From an uncultured Flavobacteriaceae bacterium (GTDB lineage: Bacteria > Bacteroidota > Bacteroidia > Flavobacteriales > Flavobacteriaceae), in the NCBI GenBank assembly GCA_943842625.1, contig CALTCK010000001.1:1-64000 (forward strand): a stretch of 64,000 nt of DNA, written 5' to 3'. Each line of letters starts with the position of its first letter. Positions within the stretch are counted from its first letter, which is position 1. The position numbers were made by a program, and so were the translations under genes. The notes under the pieces are model-generated. The model ran no database searches, was not told where the DNA came from, and saw only the letters and a program-made list of their open reading frames with translations. This document shows, piece after piece, positions 37,452 through 48,423 of the stretch.

Positions 37452-40064
37452 TTAAAAAATATAATCTTTTCCTTTACTCAACGCTTCACTTAATCCGTCT
37501 GGATTCTTACCTCCTGCTGTTGCAAAGAAAGGTTGCCCACCTCCACCACCTTGAATATACTTACCCAATTCTCTGATAATTTTTCCTGCATCCAAATTTT
37601 TAGAGGTTACCAAACCTTTGGAAATATAACAAGAGAGTAACGCTTTTCCGTTTTGATTGGTTCCTAACAAAAGAAATAAATTATCAAATTCTCCACCTAG
37701 TTCAAATGAAATATCTTTAATACCGTTGGCATCCAAATCTACTTGCTTTGCTAAAAAATTAACGCCATTCATTTCTGAAATCTCATTTTTAAGAGCTGTC
37801 TTTAAGTTTTTCCCTTTTTCTTTTAAAAAAGTTTGAATCTGCTTTTTTAAATCTGAATTTTCTTCTTGAATTGTAACAATACTTTTTAGGGGGTCTTTTG
37901 TGTTTTGAAGAACTTTTTTTATTTCTTTAAATTTATTGGAATTGGAAATAAAGAAATCTTTTGCAAATTCTCCAGTAATAGCTTCAATTCTTCTGACCCC
38001 TGAAGCTACAGCTCCTTCATGAAGAAGAATAAAATGCCAAATATCTTTTGTGTTTTCCACATGGGTTCCTCCACAAAGCTCCATAGAGCCCCCAAATTTT
38101 ATAGTACGAACTGTATCGCCATACTTTTCTCCAAAAAGAGCAATTGCTCCCTCATCTAGTGCCACTTGTAAGGGAATATTCCTTTTTTCTTTTAAACTTA
38201 ATCCTTCTCTAATACGAGCGTTTACAAAATTTTCTACTTGAATTAATTCCTCTGCCGTCACTTTACTAAAATGCGAAAAATCAAATCGCAATCCACGACT
38301 GTGAACCATAGATCCTTTTTGAGTCACGTGGGTCCCTAAAACAGCTCGTAAAGCTTGATGTAATAAATGTGTTGCACTATGATTTGCTTCCGTATAAGAC
38401 CTGATTTTCTTATCAACAACTGCTTTAAAAGTATCATGTACATCTTTTGGAAGATTTTTAAGGTAATGAATAACTAGGTTGTTTTCTTTTTTAGTATCTA
38501 TAATATAAACCAAATCTCCATGTGAAGATTCTAAATATCCTTTATCTCCTTCTTGTCCACCACCCTCGGGATAAAATGGTGTTAAATTGAATACTACTTG
38601 GAAGAACTCACCATGTTTTTTTGTTTTTGTTTTTCTGTAACGAGCGATCTTCACATTTGTTTCTAAGTAGTCATAGCCAATAAATTCCTGAACATCGTCT
38701 TCAGTTAATACAACCCAATCTCCTGTTTCTACTTTAGTGGCTGACCTTGAACGTTCCTTTTGCTTTTCAAGTTCTGACTCAAATTCAGTTTCATCTAGGT
38801 CTAGTCCTCGCTCTCTTAAAATCAAAGCGGTTAAATCTTTAGGGAATCCAAATGTGTCATACATTTCAAATGCTTTTTTTCCAGAAATAATGCTAGAATC
38901 TGCATTCTGTATGACATTTTCTAATAATACTAGGCCCTGATCTAAGGTTGTTAGAAACGAATGTTCTTCTTCTTTAATTACAATAGAAATTAATTTATTT
39001 TCTCTTAGCAATTCAGGAAAAGTAGTTCCCATTTGTTTAGTTAGGGTATCAACTAATTGATATATAAATGGTTTTTTTGTTCCTAAAAAAGTAAACCCAT
39101 AGCGAACAGCTCTTCTCAGTATTCTTCTTATTACGTATCCTGCACCTGTATTTGAGGGTAACTGACCGTCGGCAATGGCAAAAGCTACTGCCCGGACATG
39201 GTCAGAAATAACTCGGATCGCAACATCGATTTCTGTATTGTTACCGTAGGTCGTACTTGTTATGGTTTCGATTTCTTTGATTAATGGCATAAAAACATCC
39301 GTATCGTAATTGGAGCTTACTTTTTGCATTACCATACACAATCGTTCAAAACCCATGCCGGTATCCACATGTTTATAAGGTAAATTTTCAAGGGTTCCAT
39401 TCGCTTTTCGATTGAATTCCATAAAAACCAAATTCCAAATTTCAACAACCTGAGGATGATCCTTGTTAACAAGACTTTTACCTGATATTTGAGCTTTTTC
39501 CTCGGCAGATCGAATGTCTACATGAATTTCAGAGCAAGGTCCGCAAGGTCCTTGAGCTCCCATTTCCCAAAAATTATCTTGTTTGTTACCGTTAATAATT
39601 CGATCTTCATCAATAATATCTTTCCAAATATCGTAAGCCTCTTGATCAAAAGCTAAATCATCTTCCTTAGCTCCCTCAAAAACACTAACGTAGAGATTGT
39701 TTTTATCTATTTTAAGAACTTCTGTTAAAAACTCCCAGGCCCAATTAATTGCCTCTTTTTTAAAGTAATCGCCAAAACTCCAATTACCTAACATTTCGAA
39801 CATCGTATGATGGTAGGTGTCTTTACCAACTTCTTCTAAATCATTGTGTTTTCCTGAAACACGTAAGCACTTTTGTGAGTCTGCAACTCGTTTATTTGTT
39901 ATTTTTTTTTGCCCTAAAAAATATTCTTTGAAAGGAACCATTCCTGCATTTACAAACATTAAAGTTGGATCATTCTTAAGAATCATAGGGGCTGAGTCTA
40001 CAATAGAATGAGATTTTGATTTGAAAAAATCTAAATATTTAGAACGTATTTCCTTTGAAGTCAT
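37452..40064 (-). CDS. alaS: Alanyl-tRNA synthetase
   Basis: Charges tRNA-Ala. The 870-residue product has the class II core at the N-terminus ([27 protein letters not shown]), the editing domain zinc ligands HSATHLLH (about 565) and CGGTHV (about 668), and a C-terminal DHHA1-like domain ending [17 protein letters not shown]. All domains are present. It is divergent from the M23 peptidase gene. Confidence 0.97.
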   Translation of the reverse strand: MTSKEIRSKYLDFFKSKSHSIVDSAPMILKNDPTLMFVNAGMVPFKEYFLGQKKITNKRVADSQKCLRVSGKHNDLEEVGKDTYHHTMFEMLGNWSFGDYFKKEAINWAWEFLTEVLKIDKNNLYVSVFEGAKEDDLAFDQEAYDIWKDIIDEDRIINGNKQDNFWEMGAQGPCGPCSEIHVDIRSAEEKAQISGKSLVNKDHPQVVEIWNLVFMEFNRKANGTLENLPYKHVDTGMGFERLCMVMQKVSSNYDTDVFMPLIKEIETITSTTYGNNTEIDVAIRVISDHVRAVAFAIADGQLPSNTGAGYVIRRILRRAVRYGFTFLGTKKPFIYQLVDTLTKQMGTTFPELLRENKLISIVIKEEEHSFLTTLDQGLVLLENVIQNADSSIISGKKAFEMYDTFGFPKDLTALILRERGLDLDETEFESELEKQKERSRSATKVETGDWVVLTEDDVQEFIGYDYLETNVKIARYRKTKTKKHGEFFQVVFNLTPFYPEGGGQEGDKGYLESSHGDLVYIIDTKKENNLVIHYLKNLPKDVHDTFKAVVDKKIRSYTEANHSATHLLHQALRAVLGTHVTQKGSMVHSRGLRFDFSHFSKVTAEELIQVENFVNARIREGLSLKEKRNIPLQVALDEGAIALFGEKYGDTVRTIKFGGSMELCGGTHVENTKDIWHFILLHEGAVASGVRRIEAITGEFAKDFFISNSNKFKEIKKVLQNTKDPLKSIVTIQEENSDLKKQIQTFLKEKGKNLKTALKNEISEMNGVNFLAKQVDLDANGIKDISFELGGEFDNLFLLLGTNQNGKALLSCYISKGLVTSKNLDAGKIIRELGKYIQGGGGGQPFFATAGGKNPDGLSEALSKGKDYIF

Positions 40065-40116
40065 AAATTTGTTATTTTAATAAAAAGCCCAATTAGGGGG
40101 TTTCCAACACAATTTC

Positions 40117-40124
40117 TATATTTG
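40117..40124 (+). promoter_or_regulatory. -7 box of the M23 peptidase promoter
   Basis: TATATTTG, a perfect TAnnTTTG match, lies 59 bp upstream of the peptidase ATG in the divergent region with alaS. No clear TTG at the expected distance. Confidence 0.45.
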
Positions 40125-40183
40125 TAAATCGTTTTTGATTATCATAATTATTACCCATGAGCAAAAATAAGACATTTTAACGT

Positions 40184-41161
40184 ATGGCTAAAGTAAAATA
40201 TTACTACGATAGTGATACCTTATCGTACCGGAAGATTAAATATAAAAAAGGAAGAAAAACAAAAATTTTCTTCTTGAGTCTATTAGGTATGATTTTAAGT
40301 GGATTTCTTTTACTTATCATCTACTTAAATATCCCTTATATTGAAACTCCAAGAGAAAAAGCTTTAAAAAGAGAGCTTTCAAATATGGAATTACAATTTG
40401 AGTTATTAAATAAAAAAATGGTGCAAGCTCAAACCGTTTTATCTGAAATTGAGACCAGGGACAACGCTATCTATAGAGTCTATTTTGAAGCGAACCCTAT
40501 TTCTGAGGAACAACGAAAAGCTGGCTTTGGTGGGGTTAACAGATATAAAAACTTGGAAGGCTTTGATAATTCAAATTTAATTATAAGTACTAGTAAAAAA
40601 ATAGATGTTTTAACCAAACAAATCGTAGTACAATCCAAATCACTGGATGAAATTGCTGGTCTAGCGGAAGAAAAAGAAAAACTTTTAAAAGCTATCCCTA
40701 CCATTAAACCCGTAAAAAACGAAGATTTAACTCGTATGGCTTCTGGTTATGGCTATCGATCTGATCCGTTTACAAAAGCTAGAAAATTTCATCGAGGTAT
40801 GGATTTTACAGCACCCCGAGGAACACCTGTTTATGCCACTGGAAATGGCGTTGTTAAAAGAGCTGATAGGCGTTCATCAGGGTATGGCCGTCATGTAAGA
40901 ATAAATCATGGCTTTGGTTACACTAGCTTGTATGCACACCTTTACAAATATGTAGTTAAAAGAGGACAAAAAGTAAAACGTGGAGATTTGATTGGATTTG
41001 TTGGGAGTACTGGAAGATCTCAAGCTCCTCATTTGCATTACGAAATTATAAAAGATGGTAAGCGTGTAAACCCACTAAACTTTTATTACGGGAATTTATC
41101 TCCTGAAGAGTTTGCCGAATTATTAAAAGTTGCTGGTCAAGAAAATCAATCTTTAGACTAA
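40184..41161 (+). CDS. M23 family metallopeptidase (cell-wall hydrolase)
   Basis: A 325-residue bitopic protein: cytoplasmic basic N-terminus, one membrane helix (about 27-47), a coiled coil (about 58-85), and a C-terminal LytM/M23 domain. Zinc ligands are HRGMD (about 203-207) and HLHYE (about 286-290). It should cleave peptidoglycan cross-links or act as an EnvC/MepM-like divisome or elongation hydrolase. It shares one base with the following MerR gene (TAATG), so the two are coupled. Confidence 0.9.
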   Translation: MAKVKYYYDSDTLSYRKIKYKKGRKTKIFFLSLLGMILSGFLLLIIYLNIPYIETPREKALKRELSNMELQFELLNKKMVQAQTVLSEIETRDNAIYRVYFEANPISEEQRKAGFGGVNRYKNLEGFDNSNLIISTSKKIDVLTKQIVVQSKSLDEIAGLAEEKEKLLKAIPTIKPVKNEDLTRMASGYGYRSDPFTKARKFHRGMDFTAPRGTPVYATGNGVVKRADRRSSGYGRHVRINHGFGYTSLYAHLYKYVVKRGQKVKRGDLIGFVGSTGRSQAPHLHYEIIKDGKRVNPLNFYYGNLSPEEFAELLKVAGQENQSLD

Positions 41162-41490
41162 TGAGAATAGAGCTACCTGAGAAAAGATATTATGGGATTG
41201 GAGAGGTTGCAAAAGCGTTCTCAGTCAATAATTCATTGATTCGCTTCTGGGAAAAAGAATTTGATATCATTAAGCCAAAAAAAAATAATAAAGGAGATCG
41301 CAAGTTTACTCCTGGAGATGTAAAAAACTTAGAATTAATATATCATCTGGTAAAAGAGCGAGGTTTTACTCTTGATGGAGCAAAAAAATATTTAAAAGAA
41401 AACAAACACAATAGTATTAGTAATTTCGAAATTATTAGAAAGTTAGAAGGAATAAAAATAGAATTGCTAAAATTGAAAGACCACCTTTAA
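41161..41490 (+). CDS. MerR family transcriptional regulator
   Basis: A 109-residue protein with a MerR-type winged helix: YYGIGEVAKAFSVNNSLIRF (HTH), WEKEFDIIKPKKNNKGDRKF and a wing, then a short helix. It lacks the Cys residues of metal sensors, and the effector is unknown. It is translationally coupled to the M23 peptidase in a pairing common in Flavobacteriia. Its stop abuts the der stop on the other strand. Confidence 0.88.
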   Translation: MRIELPEKRYYGIGEVAKAFSVNNSLIRFWEKEFDIIKPKKNNKGDRKFTPGDVKNLELIYHLVKERGFTLDGAKKYLKENKHNSISNFEIIRKLEGIKIELLKLKDHL

Positions 41491-42795
41491 TTATTTTTTT
41501 CTTAGGTATACCGTAATTGGTACTCCGTGAAAATCAAATTTATCACGCAACTTATTTTCCAAGAATCTCTTATAAGGTTCTTTCACATACTGAGGTAAAT
41601 TAGCAAAAAAAGCAAAGCTAGGGTAGGGTGTTGGTAGCTGCATACAATACTTGATTTTTACATATTTCCCTTTGTAGGCTGGTGGGGAATAAGCTTCAAT
41701 TACGGGAAGCATCACTTCATTTAATTCACTTGTTTTTACGCGCTTACTCCTGTTTTTAAATACCTCAACAGCAGTTTCTATAGCTTTAAAGATTCGTTGT
41801 TTTGTAAGTACTGAAATAAATATTATTGGAACATCTGTAAATGGTTCGCATTGCGAACGGATCAAGGTTTCATATTCTTTGACGCTTTTATGATCTTTTT
41901 CAACTAAGTCCCACTTATTAACTAAAATGATGACTCCTTTATTATTTTTTTGAGCCAACCAAAAAATATTTTGCACTTGACCATCAAAACCTCTTGTTGC
42001 ATCCAATACCAAAATTGCTACATCGCAATGTTCAATAGCTCGAACGCTCCGCATCACTGAATAAAACTCTAAGTCTTCCTTTACTTTACTTTTTTTACGG
42101 ATCCCCGCAGTATCAACTAAATTGAATTCGAATCCAAATCGATTGTAATGAGTATCAATACTGTCACGGGTAGTTCCGGCAATATCAGTAACTATGTATC
42201 TATCTTCTCCAATTAAAGCATTGATAAAGGAAGATTTTCCAGCATTGGGTCTACCAACAACAGCAAAGCGAGGTAATTCATTGACTTCTTCAGAGATTTC
42301 CTCTTCGGGAAGAACTTCGACTAAATCATCTAACAAATCACCTGTACCGCTACCGTTGATACTAGACATGATGTAATATTTTTCAAAACCTAAAGAATAA
42401 AACTCAACAGCATCATTGGTTCGATTAGCACTATCTACCTTATTAACAACCAGAAATACAGGCTTTGCACATTTACGTAGTAGTTTTGTTACTTCTTCGT
42501 CCATTCCAGTAACTCCAGAAACTACATCCGTCATAAAAATGATGGCATCTGCTTCATCTATGGCTAACTCAACCTGCTTATCGATCTCAGATTCAAATAT
42601 ATCATCACTACCAACTACGTAACCTCCAGTATCTATGAGAGAAAATTCTTTACCGTTCCAATCACTTTTCCCATAATGACGATCTCTGGTAACTCCACTT
42701 ACCGCATCGACGATTGCTTCGCGACGCTGGATTAATCTATTAAATAAAGTGGATTTTCCAACATTTGGTCTTCCTACTATTGCTACTATACTCAT
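41491..42795 (-). CDS. der: Ribosome-associated GTPase Der (EngA)
   Basis: Double-GTPase for 50S assembly. The 434-residue product has G1 GRPNVGKST (7-15) with DTGGY, then a second domain with GRPNAGKSS and DTAGI, G4 motifs NKVD and NKWD, and a C-terminal KH-like domain. It has its own promoter (42812-42844). era, another ribosome-assembly GTPase, is the next gene upstream on the same strand. Confidence 0.97.
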   Translation of the reverse strand: MSIVAIVGRPNVGKSTLFNRLIQRREAIVDAVSGVTRDRHYGKSDWNGKEFSLIDTGGYVVGSDDIFESEIDKQVELAIDEADAIIFMTDVVSGVTGMDEEVTKLLRKCAKPVFLVVNKVDSANRTNDAVEFYSLGFEKYYIMSSINGSGTGDLLDDLVEVLPEEEISEEVNELPRFAVVGRPNAGKSSFINALIGEDRYIVTDIAGTTRDSIDTHYNRFGFEFNLVDTAGIRKKSKVKEDLEFYSVMRSVRAIEHCDVAILVLDATRGFDGQVQNIFWLAQKNNKGVIILVNKWDLVEKDHKSVKEYETLIRSQCEPFTDVPIIFISVLTKQRIFKAIETAVEVFKNRSKRVKTSELNEVMLPVIEAYSPPAYKGKYVKIKYCMQLPTPYPSFAFFANLPQYVKEPYKRFLENKLRDKFDFHGVPITVYLRKK

Positions 42796-42811
42796 AACCT
42801 ATAAATTGTTG

Positions 42812-42844
42812 CAAAGGTACGCTTTAGAAATTGAAGAAAAACAA
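42812..42844 (-). promoter_or_regulatory. Bacteroidota-type promoter of der
   Basis: On the minus strand TTG begins at 42844, followed after 22 bp by TACCTTTGC (-7 box 42812-42819), 17 bp before the der ATG. Confidence 0.6.
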
Positions 42845-42866
42845 GAGAATTACATTAAAATCAATA

Positions 42867-43748
42867 TTATTGGTTGTAACCGAATCGTTTCAATTGTTGA
42901 TTATTACTTCGCCAATTTTTATTAACTTTTACATAAAGTTCTAAATGAACTTGTTTCCCAAAAAATTTCTCTAAATCTTTCCGAGCCTCCACCCCTACTC
43001 TTTTTAAAGCAGATCCTTTATGTCCAATAATGATTCCTTTTTGAGTATCTCTTTCAACCATTATGATGCTTCGCATTCGTATAATTGTGTCTTCTTCAAA
43101 AAATTCTTCGGTATCAATTTCAACAGAATAGGGTATCTCTTTTTTGTAATGCAGTAATATTTTTTCTCGAATTATTTCATTTACAAAAAAACGTTCTGGT
43201 TTATCTGTTAATTGATCTTTTGGATAAAATGCAGGAGATTCCGGCAATAATGCTATTATTTTTTGAAAAACTTCTTTTACACCAAAGTCTTCAAGTGCAG
43301 AAATAGCAAATATGTTAGCGTTTGAAACTTTTTCAGTCCAAAAAATCATAGCCTCTTTTAGAAGTGCTTCGTTTCCTTTATCAATTTTATTAATTAATAA
43401 TAAAACAGGAATATTTGCATTGGTGATTTTATTAAAAAACGCATCGTCTTTTAATCCTTTCTCTCCTAGTTCAACTATATAAATTAATACATCAGCATCC
43501 TCGAAAGCGGATTTTACAAAATCCATCATGCTTTCCTGAAGTTGATATGCTGGCTTAATGATTCCAGGAGTATCACTTAAAATCATTTGAAAATCCTCTC
43601 CATTAACAATACCTAGAATTCGATGACGAGTAGTTTGAGCTTTAGAAGTAATAATAGACAATCGTTCTCCAACAAATGAATTCATCAAGGTACTCTTACC
43701 CACATTAGGGTTTCCAATTATATTAACAAAACCTGCTTTATGATTCAT
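42867..43748 (-). CDS. era: GTPase Era
   Basis: Binds the 3' end of 16S rRNA and aids 30S maturation. The 293-residue product has G1 [10 protein letters not shown], the TTRHRILG switch, G3 DTPGI, G4 NKID and a C-terminal KH domain (IIGHKGSALKRVGVEARKDL). A TATCTTTG box (43763-43770 on the minus strand) 15 bp before the start is a possible -7 element. Confidence 0.97.
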   Translation of the reverse strand: MNHKAGFVNIIGNPNVGKSTLMNSFVGERLSIITSKAQTTRHRILGIVNGEDFQMILSDTPGIIKPAYQLQESMMDFVKSAFEDADVLIYIVELGEKGLKDDAFFNKITNANIPVLLLINKIDKGNEALLKEAMIFWTEKVSNANIFAISALEDFGVKEVFQKIIALLPESPAFYPKDQLTDKPERFFVNEIIREKILLHYKKEIPYSVEIDTEEFFEEDTIIRMRSIIMVERDTQKGIIIGHKGSALKRVGVEARKDLEKFFGKQVHLELYVKVNKNWRSNNQQLKRFGYNQ

Positions 43749-43772
43749 TATTTAATTTTTGCCAAAGATACA

Positions 43773-44234
43773 CTAAACTCTTGGTTTAGTTCTCGAACGA
43801 TCATAGAGAACGATACTTCCTGCTACTGCAACATTTAAGCTTTCTATAGAAGAAAACTTGACCAAAAAATGAGATTTTTCAATAGCTTTTTTTGACAAAC
43901 CATGATCTTCAGCTCCTAATAAATAAACACATCTTCTAGGATGGTAAAAGTCTTCTAATGCTGTTGATTCCTCTGTTATTTCAACGCCTACTATTCGCGC
44001 TCCTTTTGGGAGGTGTTTGTAGAAGTCATCAAAATTATCGTAATGAAAATAAGGAATAGATTTTACTGAATTTTTGGTGTCACATGCTTGGCTGGCATAG
44101 CGATTTCCAATGGTGTATATAAAACTAGCTCCCAAATTTTGAGCAGTTCTCCACAAGACTCCTAGGTTTTCTGGTGTTTTTCCATTTTGGATTCCTATTC
44201 CAAAAAATTCTGTTTTTAAATTATCTGGTTGCAT
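43773..44234 (-). CDS. SpoU-class RNA methyltransferase (TrmL-sized)
   Basis: Short 153-residue SPOUT enzyme with the three knot motifs: ENLGVLWRTAQNLGA, LLGAEDHGLSKKAI, and SIESLNVAVAGSIVLYDR. The length matches the tRNA 2'-O-methyltransferase TrmL, but the target cannot be proved from sequence. A -7-like TAGTTTTG (44239-44246) lies almost on the start codon, suggesting a very short leader or a different start. Confidence 0.85.
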   Translation of the reverse strand: MQPDNLKTEFFGIGIQNGKTPENLGVLWRTAQNLGASFIYTIGNRYASQACDTKNSVKSIPYFHYDNFDDFYKHLPKGARIVGVEITEESTALEDFYHPRRCVYLLGAEDHGLSKKAIEKSHFLVKFSSIESLNVAVAGSIVLYDRSRTKPRV

Positions 44235-44348
44235 GGTACAAAACTATAAAAGATTAATTCCATTTCAATTAAAAATATTACAGATTATTTTTATAATTTG
44301 CCACCTTAATTCTCTCTGAATTAAAAAAGATAAAATAAAATTTTATTT

Positions 44349-45509
44349 ATGTCATCTAGATTCGTTCCATTCTTTTTTTTATTGGTAAGTTCTGTTTCAA
44401 ATGCTCAAATAGAAGACTTATCCTTTGGAACCCCTGAAACTTTTGATATTATGACCTGGAACATTGAACAATTTCCTAAAAATGGTCAAACAACAGTAAA
44501 TTATGTATCCGATATTATTCAAAATTTAGAAATGGATATTATTGCAATTCAAGAAGTTAATAATATTAACTATTTTGAACAAATGGTGGACGGTCTAAAT
44601 TTGTATGAAGGTTATTTAGAATCTGAATGGTTCGCTGGGCTTGCTTATATCTATAACTCCGAGGTGATTCAAATTAATGCTCTCTATGAAATATACACCA
44701 CATCTCAATATTGGAGTGCTTTTCCAAGATCTCCAATGGTAATGGATTTAAATTATTACGATCATAGAATTATTATCATTAATAATCATTATAAATGTTG
44801 TGGAGATGGAATTTTTAATAGCAGTGATTCAGGGGATGAAGAAACAAGAAGATACCAAGCTAATTTATTGCTTAAAGCCTATATTGACGAAAATTTTTCG
44901 GATGAAAATGTTATCCTTTTGGGAGATTTAAATGATGACATCGCAGAAACATCTCAAAATAATGTTTTTCAGATGTTTATTGATGATTCTGAAAATTATT
45001 TATTTGCAGACTATGAAATTGCAACTGGAACCAGTGCTAACTGGTCATTCCCAAATTGGCCCTCGCATTTAGATCATTTATTAATCACTAATGAATTATT
45101 TTCTGAATTCGAAAATGAAGATTCTGAAGTCAAAACCATTAAAATTGATGACTATCTGAGCGGTTGGTCTGAGTATGATCAAAATATTTCTGATCATCGT
45201 CCCGTAGCACTTAAACTTCATATGGATGGTAGTTTGAGTGTCAATGATTTTAATAATAATAACCCTATTTTTTGGAACACCCCCAACCCATTTAAGACTC
45301 AAACTGTTTTTAAATTAAATGACCTCGCAGAAGGTCAAAAAATAGAAATTTACACTGCTGTTGGACAAAAAATAACAACACTCCATAAATTGCTCGGATT
45401 AAATACCATTACTTGGAATACTGAAAATTTTTCTAATGGAGTTTATTTTGCAAAATTAATCATTAACAATCAGCAAGCCGGTTTAAAAAAGCTTGTTCTA
45501 ATGAAATAA
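44349..45509 (+). CDS. Secreted endonuclease/exonuclease/phosphatase-fold protein with T9SS sorting domain
   Basis: The 386-residue product has a signal peptide (to about residue 20, VSNAQ) and an EEP domain: [38 protein letters not shown] and SDHRPV cover all catalytic motifs. The last 75 residues are a T9SS sorting domain ([14 protein letters not shown] to GLKKLVLMK). It is probably a secreted nuclease or phosphodiesterase acquiring phosphate or degrading DNA. It is followed after 2 bp by a VOC gene. Confidence 0.88.
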   Translation: MSSRFVPFFFLLVSSVSNAQIEDLSFGTPETFDIMTWNIEQFPKNGQTTVNYVSDIIQNLEMDIIAIQEVNNINYFEQMVDGLNLYEGYLESEWFAGLAYIYNSEVIQINALYEIYTTSQYWSAFPRSPMVMDLNYYDHRIIIINNHYKCCGDGIFNSSDSGDEETRRYQANLLLKAYIDENFSDENVILLGDLNDDIAETSQNNVFQMFIDDSENYLFADYEIATGTSANWSFPNWPSHLDHLLITNELFSEFENEDSEVKTIKIDDYLSGWSEYDQNISDHRPVALKLHMDGSLSVNDFNNNNPIFWNTPNPFKTQTVFKLNDLAEGQKIEIYTAVGQKITTLHKLLGLNTITWNTENFSNGVYFAKLIINNQQAGLKKLVLMK

Positions 45510-45511
45510 AA

Positions 45512-45928
45512 ATGAGGCCCTTTCATCTAGCAATACCAGTATCAAATTTAACAGTTTGCAGAAAGTTTTATCGAGAAATATTAGAGTGTGAGGAAGGAAG
45601 GAGTACTGAAAAATGGGTAGATTTTAATTTTTTTGGCCATCAATTAGTACTTCACGAAAAAATAGAATTGAAATCTGATATGATTTTAAATCCGGTAGAT
45701 GGTCACGAAGTTCCAGTACCACATTTTGGAGTAGTATTAGCATGGGAGCAATGGGAGTTATTAGCAAAAAGGTTAGTATCTAAAAATATTAAATTTATTA
45801 TAGAGCCCTATATCCGTTTTAAAGGAAAAATAGGAGAGCAAGCCACGATGTTTTTCTTAGATCCTGAAAATAATGCACTGGAGTTTAAATCCTTTAAAGA
45901 TATTGATCAACTCTTTGTAAAAGACTAA
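45512..45928 (+). CDS. VOC family protein (glyoxalase/dioxygenase fold)
   Basis: A 138-residue protein starting [20 protein letters not shown] with two beta-alpha-beta-beta-beta units. Candidate metal ligands are His5, the His in VPHFGVVL and the Glu in [11 protein letters not shown] proteins include glyoxalases, isomerases and dioxygenases, so the reaction is open. It is coupled to the preceding nuclease gene. Confidence 0.85.
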   Translation: MRPFHLAIPVSNLTVCRKFYREILECEEGRSTEKWVDFNFFGHQLVLHEKIELKSDMILNPVDGHEVPVPHFGVVLAWEQWELLAKRLVSKNIKFIIEPYIRFKGKIGEQATMFFLDPENNALEFKSFKDIDQLFVKD

Positions 45929-46016
45929 ATAATTATTCTTATTTATTTAATATTAAAAATTGTTTAATTAGATTTGTGACTAACCAATTATTTAATAACC
46001 ATTTAACAACGTAAAA

Positions 46017-46574
46017 ATGAAAAAATTAATTTTGATTTTAGCTGTAATCATCACAGCTTGTAACCCCCAAACAGAAAAAGAAACAGCAAGCACTCCAGAG
46101 GGTGCAGGTTTCTTCTTGCCATCACCGGGCGAAAAATATGTAGTAGCTACTGATGCGGTAACCGATATTTGGATGAACTACATCAATGCTCACAATAAAA
46201 GAGATTTAGATGCTATCATGAAAATGGAGTCTGATTCAATTAGTATAGATGCCCCAGACGGTAGTGTTATTCAAGGAAAAGAAGAGCACAGAGCTGCTCT
46301 TGACGCTTGGTTTGCTGCAGAAAACCCAATGTGGGAAGTTTATTGGGCCATGCCTTATAAAGCAGTAAAAAATGGGGCAGAATGGATAATCGCAGGACAC
46401 CAGGTAACAACCACTGTAGACGGAAAAGAAAAAACTGAATTACACATGATTGATGGGGAAATTAAAGATGGGAAAGTTAAACGATTTTTTGTTTACAGCA
46501 AAGACATTCCTGAACCTCCAAAAAAAGAGGAAAACCAACCAGCTACCAATTTAATGGAAGCTGCCGGTCAGTAA
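46017..46574 (+). CDS. SnoaL-like / NTF2-fold lipoprotein
   Basis: A 185-residue lipoprotein: signal peptide and lipobox MKKLILILAVIITAC, then an NTF2-like domain (TDIWMNYINAHNKRDLDAIM, SDSISIDAPDGSVIQGKEEH). Function is unknown; such proteins bind small molecules or act as cyclases. A TAGATTTG -7 box (45969-45976) precedes it. A second lipoprotein of this kind is at 50749-51258, and the two may be distant paralogues. Confidence 0.75.
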   Translation: MKKLILILAVIITACNPQTEKETASTPEGAGFFLPSPGEKYVVATDAVTDIWMNYINAHNKRDLDAIMKMESDSISIDAPDGSVIQGKEEHRAALDAWFAAENPMWEVYWAMPYKAVKNGAEWIIAGHQVTTTVDGKEKTELHMIDGEIKDGKVKRFFVYSKDIPEPPKKEENQPATNLMEAAGQ

Positions 46575-46596
46575 TATAAACAAAAGTTTATCATAT

Positions 46597-46630
46597 AAAA
46601 AATCCCCTCCGATTAAGGAAGGGATTTTTT
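46597..46630. terminator. Bidirectional terminator between convergent genes
   Basis: A 13-bp stem with one mismatch (AAAAATCCCCTCC / GGAAGGGATTTTT) flanked by A and T runs on both sides lies between the SnoaL-like and DUF4397 genes, so it can serve both strands. Confidence 0.8.
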
Positions 46631-46655
46631 ATTTATAGAAGTGGTTATTTAAAAC

Positions 46656-48320
46656 CTACTCTTTGATCATTCGTTTTACAACGCTTGATTGCTCTCCGGC
46701 TATATGTACCATATAAACACCAGTTGCATAGGAAGATACATTAATCACTTTCTCACTTTGCATATCCTGTAAATTGATTTGTGATACTAGTTTTCCCTTT
46801 AAGTCATAGATTGTAGCAGTCTTTAATTGAATGCTAGAACTGTTGGATAATGTCACATGTTCTTTTGCTGGGCTTGGGTATAATGCAATTGCATTACTTA
46901 ACTCATAGTCTTGATTACCTAATAATGCTGGTAACATAACTAAAGGTCCTCCTGTGGGTAAGGCCACTCCAATTCCAAATGCTGGACCATCAGAATTCTG
47001 AGAAGGATCTAAAAATCCAGTAGCCACAGCGACTAATGCTACTCCATCTAAATTAAGAGAAGCTAAAGGGGCTTGATATGAAGCTACCGTTACAGAACCT
47101 GTTTCGTCTGTAACATCAATAACATAGTCAGCAGTTGGTAGTTCTAAATAACCTTGAAATTCGGTGTACGAAATATTATCAACTAAAGTTCCAGCGCCCA
47201 CTCCTGTTTCAACGATGTCTACGGTTGGGGCATCTGTAGATCCATGATGTACTAATACATCCGTATTTTCCGAATTAGCGGCTAGTTCTCTACCCATATC
47301 ATAAATTTGCAATCCAAAAGCTTGTGGTGGGTTGTAACCTGAACCACTAACAATACCGTCAGCTACTACTACATAAGTTTCGTCTGCAGATAACGTAACA
47401 GCAGCCGTGTAAATAGCTTCCTCTACTCCGGAGCTGTTTGGAGGTGCTACTGATAGTTCAATTTCTACTCCTGCTGGTGCATCCACAAAAGGTGAAGCAG
47501 TTCTAAATTCAAAATTTGGAATTAGTAGCGTTTCGTTTAAATAAACATCCACGATTTCTGCAGCTGCATCTGCTGAATTATGAATCACTTGAACTCTTGC
47601 TGTTTGTGTATTCAAAAACTTGGTATATTGAGATGGATTCGGTGCACATTGACCGGTTGAAGACATTGTTCGAGTTTCTATAATAGGGATGGCATAGCCT
47701 TGAGCCCACCAGAGCCACTGCTCAAGAGTTGTGATACATGGAGAGGATCCAGTTTGGCCATCAGTAAATGTGCTTGTGCTTTTAACCAATGTTACATTGT
47801 TGTATACAAAACCGTCTGGCATGGTAACACTTCCTGAAGAAAGCGATGTAGTTACCACTTCATGATCTCTATATAATTCTGGAGGGCCTCCACCTACGAT
47901 TTCAAATGGAATATTAAATACCCCATCGGTATGAGTATCTCCGATATTAAATGGATAAGGAGTCAGTACCAATGGTGTAGAGTATACAGAATTGATGAAA
48001 CTTATCTCCCCATTGTAAGTATACCCAGTAGGTTCAAATCCAATAAAAAAATTAAACCCATCTTCAAATTTAACATGTGTGGCATTGGGATAATCTTCGG
48101 CATCTGGCGAATCAGCAATAGGTATTAATTGAATGGCTGAATCGCTATCAGTAGTCACTTCAGAAAAGTCCCAATCTCCATCATCTGAAAATTCTATAAG
48201 TTGGTTTTTAACAGAAACATTATAAGTAATTAACCCATCTGGTAAGTTGGGCATTTCAAGTGTCTGTGAAAATGTTAACTGAGACACAAACAAACAGATA
48301 AAAAATAGTGTTTTTTTCAT
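46656..48320 (-). CDS. Secreted DUF4397 protein with T9SS sorting domain
   Basis: The 554-residue product has a signal peptide (to about residue 19), an N-terminal region of about 210 residues, two DUF4397-like beta domains (ARVQVIHNSADAAAEIVDVY; TDVLVHHGSTDAPTVDIVET) and a C-terminal T9SS sorting domain (ALYPSPAKEHVTLSNS to SVVKRMIKE). It is likely a surface or exported protein with no visible catalytic motif. It may be an adhesin or matrix component. Confidence 0.82.
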   Translation of the reverse strand: MKKTLFFICLFVSQLTFSQTLEMPNLPDGLITYNVSVKNQLIEFSDDGDWDFSEVTTDSDSAIQLIPIADSPDAEDYPNATHVKFEDGFNFFIGFEPTGYTYNGEISFINSVYSTPLVLTPYPFNIGDTHTDGVFNIPFEIVGGGPPELYRDHEVVTTSLSSGSVTMPDGFVYNNVTLVKSTSTFTDGQTGSSPCITTLEQWLWWAQGYAIPIIETRTMSSTGQCAPNPSQYTKFLNTQTARVQVIHNSADAAAEIVDVYLNETLLIPNFEFRTASPFVDAPAGVEIELSVAPPNSSGVEEAIYTAAVTLSADETYVVVADGIVSGSGYNPPQAFGLQIYDMGRELAANSENTDVLVHHGSTDAPTVDIVETGVGAGTLVDNISYTEFQGYLELPTADYVIDVTDETGSVTVASYQAPLASLNLDGVALVAVATGFLDPSQNSDGPAFGIGVALPTGGPLVMLPALLGNQDYELSNAIALYPSPAKEHVTLSNSSSIQLKTATIYDLKGKLVSQINLQDMQSEKVINVSSYATGVYMVHIAGEQSSVVKRMIKE

Positions 48321-48423
48321 TTTAATAAAATTTAATTAATAATTTGGTTATCAGTTAGCTACCAAATGCAATTTAACAAAATTTAGTTTAAATTGTAAAA
48401 AACAATAAAAGAATTTTTAAAAA

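Noticed and set aside
40082-40105. Hairpin-like AAGCCC/GGGTTT between alaS and the M23 gene
   Set aside because: It lies upstream of both divergent genes and has a weak stem, so a terminator makes no sense there.
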